A stretch of DNA of 64,000 nucleotides, from positions 1 to 64,000 of the forward strand of contig JAKAKJ010000004.1 in NCBI GenBank assembly GCA_021824575.1. The letters are read 5' to 3'. The notes beneath the pieces are model-generated. The model worked only from the letters and a program-made list of their open reading frames with translations. It was not told where the DNA came from and did no database searches. Origin of the DNA: Chloroflexota bacterium. Its GTDB lineage: Bacteria; Chloroflexota; Anaerolineae; Anaerolineales; Villigracilaceae. Shown here in pieces: positions 60,893-64,000 of the stretch. Within the stretch, counting starts at the first letter, position 1, and every line of letters begins with the position of its first letter. Made by a program: the position numbers and the translations under genes.

Positions 60893-62769
60893 AACGAAGG
60901 CCGCATTTTCGCAACCGCTATGTTTTGATTGGCGATATTGCGCTCATCGTCGTCTCGGTGATGGGCAGTTTTGCCTTGCGGCTTGATGTGGGTCAATTGC
61001 CATTTTATTTTCCGGCAATTCTTTTTATGTGCGTTGCGGCGTTGATTGTCAAAATTCCGACATTCTACTTTTTCGGTTTGTATCGCCGCATTTGGATTTA
61101 TGCCAGCACACATGAACTTCGCTTGATCACTGCCGCGGTAACAACCGGCTCAGTTATTACCTCCGGCGTGATGTTGATCTTTTTGTCGTTGCATGTTGTA
61201 TTGCCGGGTATGCCGCGTTCGGCGCTTGGCATTGATTGGCTGTTATCGCTGGTGTTGATCGGCGGCTCGCGGTTTGCTCTCCGCATTCTGGCAGAACAAT
61301 CCGCCGCGCCGAAGAACGGGAAAACGCGGCGCGCACTGATTATCGGTGCGGGCGACGCGGGCGCGCTGGTCGTGCGCGAACTTCAAAAATCTTCGCAACT
61401 CAATTTGATGCCGATTGGATTTCTCGACGATGACCGCGTCAAACAGCGGCAGGAAATCTATGGCGTGCCGGTCATTGGTCTTGTCAGCGATATTGCGGAT
61501 ATTCTCGACAGCCAGCATGTTGACGAAGTCATTTTTGCAATTCCGTCTGCACCGGGACGCGTGGTGCGGCTTGTCAATGATGCATGTCGGATCAAAGGCA
61601 TTCCGTCGCGCACGATGCCGGGCATTTATGAACTCATCGGCGGCAGGATCAGCGTCAGCCGTCTGCGCGAAGTGGACATCACCGACTTGCTTCGCCGCGA
61701 ACCGCGCCGCATTCACGAGGAAATGATCGGGACTGCGTTGAGTGGCAAGCGCGCTCTTGTCACTGGTGCAGGCGGTTCGATTGGGCGCGAGTTATCGCGT
61801 CAAATTGCGCGTTGGAATCCGGCAGAGTTGGTCATTCTTGGTCACGGCGAAAATAGCATTTTTGAAACATTGCTCGAACTCAAAGAAGATTATCCAACGT
61901 TAAAACTTGAACCGGTCATCGCGGACGTCAAAGATAAATCACGTTTGCTCGAAGTTTTCCGCGAACATCAAATCGAAGTCCTGTTTCATGCCGCGGCGCA
62001 CAAGCATGTTCCGTTGATGCAGGCCAATGTTGAAGAAGCAATTTTGAATAACGTCATGGGCACGCGTAATGTGGTCGAAGCCGCCATCGAATCAAATGTC
62101 GAACGGCTGGTGCTGATTTCGACTGACAAGGCGATTCGCCCCGCGAGTGTTTATGGCGCAACCAAACGTCTCGCTGAAATGATCGTGCTCGACGCGGCTC
62201 ATCGCACAAAACATGCGTATTCCGTTGTCCGTTTTGGAAATGTGCTTGGCTCGCGCGGCAGTGTCATCCCGATTTTCAAACGCCAGATCGCCAGCGGTGG
62301 ACCGGTCAAGGTCACGCATCCCGACATGGAACGTTATTTCATGACAATCCCTGAGGCAGTGCATCTTGTTTTGCAGGCCGCTTCGATGGGGCAGGGCGGC
62401 GAGGCCTTTCTGCTTGACATGGGACAGCAGGTTCGCATTCTCGATCTCGCCGAAGATTTGATTCGCCTGTCTGGCCTCGAGCCGGGCCGCGATATCGAGA
62501 TCGAATTCACCGGCATTCGTCCGGGCGAGAAATTGCGTGAGGAACTTTGGGAAAAAGAAAAGACCTACGAGAAGACGCCGCATCCCGATATCTTCCGCTC
62601 GGACAATGAAGATACTGTTATAAACGGCGATCTGCGTTCGACATTGTCCCGCCTCGAATCTCTGACCCGGAGCGGGCGTGCCGACGAAATCATCTCCCTG
62701 CTCGATGAGTCCATCCCCGGCGCCGCGATACGCGAGACGCCATCACTGGAAATTACATCTGTAGTATAG
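60880..62769 (+). CDS. CapD/PglF-type UDP-sugar 4,6-dehydratase, membrane-bound
   Basis: 629 residues, overlapping the previous gene by 13 bases. Four N-terminal membrane helices, a first nucleotide fold (RRALIIGAGDAGALVVREL), then the catalytic SDR domain: VTGAGGSIGRELSRQIARWN, FHAAAHKHVPLMQANVEEAI, VLISTDKAIRPASVYGATKR and RFGNVLGSRGSV. Enzymes of this type make 4-keto-6-deoxy sugars for capsules and glycoproteins. The catalytic triad centres on the STDKA loop as in PglF and WbpM. Confidence 0.92.
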   Translation: MDAIKRRPHFRNRYVLIGDIALIVVSVMGSFALRLDVGQLPFYFPAILFMCVAALIVKIPTFYFFGLYRRIWIYASTHELRLITAAVTTGSVITSGVMLIFLSLHVVLPGMPRSALGIDWLLSLVLIGGSRFALRILAEQSAAPKNGKTRRALIIGAGDAGALVVRELQKSSQLNLMPIGFLDDDRVKQRQEIYGVPVIGLVSDIADILDSQHVDEVIFAIPSAPGRVVRLVNDACRIKGIPSRTMPGIYELIGGRISVSRLREVDITDLLRREPRRIHEEMIGTALSGKRALVTGAGGSIGRELSRQIARWNPAELVILGHGENSIFETLLELKEDYPTLKLEPVIADVKDKSRLLEVFREHQIEVLFHAAAHKHVPLMQANVEEAILNNVMGTRNVVEAAIESNVERLVLISTDKAIRPASVYGATKRLAEMIVLDAAHRTKHAYSVVRFGNVLGSRGSVIPIFKRQIASGGPVKVTHPDMERYFMTIPEAVHLVLQAASMGQGGEAFLLDMGQQVRILDLAEDLIRLSGLEPGRDIEIEFTGIRPGEKLREELWEKEKTYEKTPHPDIFRSDNEDTVINGDLRSTLSRLESLTRSGRADEIISLLDESIPGAAIRETPSLEITSVV

Positions 62770-62772
62770 CGA

Positions 62773-62842
62773 TGGTCGAGTAGGCGGCGGGATTTCGATA
62801 CAGCCTTCGGCTTACTCAATCACCGCCGCCGTATCGAGACCA
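62773..62842. repeat. Imperfect palindromic repeat
   Basis: TGGTC...GACCA outer arms and GGCGGCG/CGCCGCC inner arms with a CCTTCGG centre. Of the dispersed type GGTCGAGTAG...GTATCGAGACC. It fills the gap between the dehydratase and the FemAB genes. Confidence 0.6.
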
Positions 62843-62852
62843 GATTATTAAC

Positions 62853-63848
62853 ATGCCCGAAGTTTCCCTCACCGAGTGGAATCAATTTCTTCAACATCAC
62901 CCCAACGCCCATCTTTTACAAACTGGCGAATGGGGCGAATTGAAATCTGCGTTTGAATGGGAAGCTGTCCGCGTGATCGTCGGCGATCTCGGCGCGCAGA
63001 TTCTTTTTCGAAAATTGCCATTGGGTTTTACGATAGCTTACATTCCTAAGTTAGCTGTTGGCAATCAGCCATTGGAAAATAGCGAAGAGTTTTGGAAAGA
63101 AGTTGATTCGATTTGCGAAAAGCATCGCGCTGTCTTTCTGAAAATCGAACCTGATTTGTGGGACGATCAGCCACTTGACACCTGGAACCTGAAGCTTGAC
63201 ACATCTCTCCACAATATCCAGCCGCCTCGCACCATCGTTGTTGATGTTCGCGGAAGCGAGGACGAAATCCTTGCACGCATGAAACAGAAATGCCGCTATA
63301 ACATTCGTCTCGCGGAAAAGAAGGGCGTGACGGTCCGTGCGTGGGATAATTTCGATGAATTTTATCAAATGATGCAGGTCACTGGCGGACGCGATAATTT
63401 CGGCGTTCATTCTCTCGAATATTATCGCCGCGCTTATGAATTGTTTCATCCAACCGGAATGTGCGAGTTGCTGGTTGCTGAATTTGAAAGCAAACCGCTC
63501 GCGGCTTTGATGGTCTTCGCGCGTGGACGGCGTGCCTGGTATATCTATGGTGCATCTAACGATGAAGAACGCAATCGCATGCCGACGTATCTTCTGCAAT
63601 GGGAAGCGATGCGCTGGGCCAAAGCGCGCGGTTGCGAAGAATACGATCTATGGGGCGTGCCCGATGAAGACGAAGCGACTCTTGAAGCACAATTTGAGAA
63701 TCGAAGCGATGGTTTATGGGGCGTCTATCGTTTCAAACGTGGATTCGGTGGTGAACTGAAGCGCGCTGCACAAGCGGTGGATAAAGTATATAACCCACTG
63801 CTTTATAAATTTTATTTATGGCGTCTGGCTGGACGCGAGGGCGGATAA
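62853..63848 (+). CDS. FemAB-family peptidoglycan bridge ligase
   Basis: 331 residues. Two GNAT-like halves typical of FemX/FemAB: HLLQTGEWGELKSAFEWEAV at the start, KQKCRYNIRLAEKKGVTVRA in the middle and YLLQWEAMRWAKARGCEEYD near the end. Family members add an amino acid from aminoacyl-tRNA to the lipid II stem peptide. A second such gene starts on its stop codon, so a two-residue cross-bridge is likely. Confidence 0.9.
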   Translation: MPEVSLTEWNQFLQHHPNAHLLQTGEWGELKSAFEWEAVRVIVGDLGAQILFRKLPLGFTIAYIPKLAVGNQPLENSEEFWKEVDSICEKHRAVFLKIEPDLWDDQPLDTWNLKLDTSLHNIQPPRTIVVDVRGSEDEILARMKQKCRYNIRLAEKKGVTVRAWDNFDEFYQMMQVTGGRDNFGVHSLEYYRRAYELFHPTGMCELLVAEFESKPLAALMVFARGRRAWYIYGASNDEERNRMPTYLLQWEAMRWAKARGCEEYDLWGVPDEDEATLEAQFENRSDGLWGVYRFKRGFGGELKRAAQAVDKVYNPLLYKFYLWRLAGREGG

Positions 63849-64000
63849 TGCAAAGGCATATAGAAATACAAATCTGGAATCTTCTAATTACATTATTGCC
63901 CAATCCACACTTCCTCCAAACTTACGAGTGGGCGCAAGTCAAATCAAAATATGGATGGAAGCCGATCTATGTCGTTTGGTCTGACAGGTCTTTCAAGTCT
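63848..64000 (+). CDS. FemAB-family ligase, 5' end only (cut by window edge)
   Basis: 51 codons from ATG 63848, overlapping the previous stop (TAATG). PNPHFLQTYEWAQVKSKYGW matches the FemAB N-terminal motif HLLQTGEWGELKS of the gene before it. The remainder lies outside the window. Confidence 0.8.
   Translation, partial: MQRHIEIQIWNLLITLLPNPHFLQTYEWAQVKSKYGWKPIYVVWSDRSFKS

Noticed and set aside
1-64000. CRISPR array, tRNA or rRNA genes, intact insertion sequence, prophage
   Set aside because: No regularly spaced repeats, cloverleaf-like sequences, rRNA signatures or complete transposase were found on either strand; the only mobile trace is the ISAs1 fossil.

Overview
This window is a chromosomal segment of a free-living bacterium, most probably a member of the Chloroflexota, class Anaerolineae. 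That placement is an inference from gene style: a fused NuoCD, many small lipoproteins with Pro/Thr-rich linkers, TadE/TadG-type surface proteins, GAF-rich phosphatases, no outer-membrane machinery, and the repeat families seen in the gaps. There are no rRNA or tRNA genes, no CRISPR array, no phage and no intact insertion sequence. The right edge cuts one gene.

Layout. 1-6.2 kb is an accessory strip: an SH3-domain lipoprotein, a CarD-family regulator, two zinc-ribbon membrane proteins, a propeller lipoprotein and a P-loop kinase-like gene, mixed with gene fossils (two DUF559 nuclease fragments, an ISAs1 transposase head and a decayed copy of the kinase tail). 6.2-11.4 kb is an iron-sulfur island: iscX-nuoB-nuoCD-nuoI-mrp on the minus strand, divergent from a SufR-like iron-sulfur sensor, with a perfect palindrome between the two promoters. 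11.5-18.3 kb holds a KAS III-like enzyme and large secreted or pilus-like surface proteins. 18.6-22.6 kb holds an MBOAT acyltransferase, a microprotein, prfB with its programmed frameshift, ftsY and trxA. 22.6-31.5 kb holds lipoproteins, murA (catalytic Cys replaced by Asp), a prepilin peptidase and a TadE/TadE/TadG cluster. 31.5-35.7 kb is glmS behind a self-cleaving glmS ribozyme, followed by an acyl carrier protein and an acyl-AMP ligase. 35.9-42.9 kb holds an S1 protein, a methyltransferase, a VanW protein, a Trm112-like protein, a HEAT protein and an LCP ligase.

43-54 kb is the signalling heart of the window. It contains the SRP RNA gene, a sortase-like protein whose leader carries two near-identical GEMM (cyclic di-GMP type) riboswitches separated by a terminator, an HD-GYP phosphodiesterase directly upstream, a response regulator, two membrane histidine kinases, and an RsbV/RsbW/RsbU-type partner-switch set. 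54-57.5 kb holds a secreted helical protein, ridA and an OmpR/sensor pair. 57.5-64 kb is a polysaccharide locus (glycosyltransferase, polyprenyl glycosylphosphotransferase, two sugar epimerase/dehydratases) running into tandem FemAB-type ligases.

The main theme is the single-membrane cell surface: peptidoglycan precursor synthesis (glmS, murA), attachment of polymers and proteins (LCP, sortase-like, FemAB), surface fibres (Tad proteins, beta-helix protein), exopolysaccharide, and a second-messenger and partner-switch layer that could control them. Several genes appear to be read from leaderless or nearly leaderless transcripts, with a TATAAT box 6-9 bases before the start codon.
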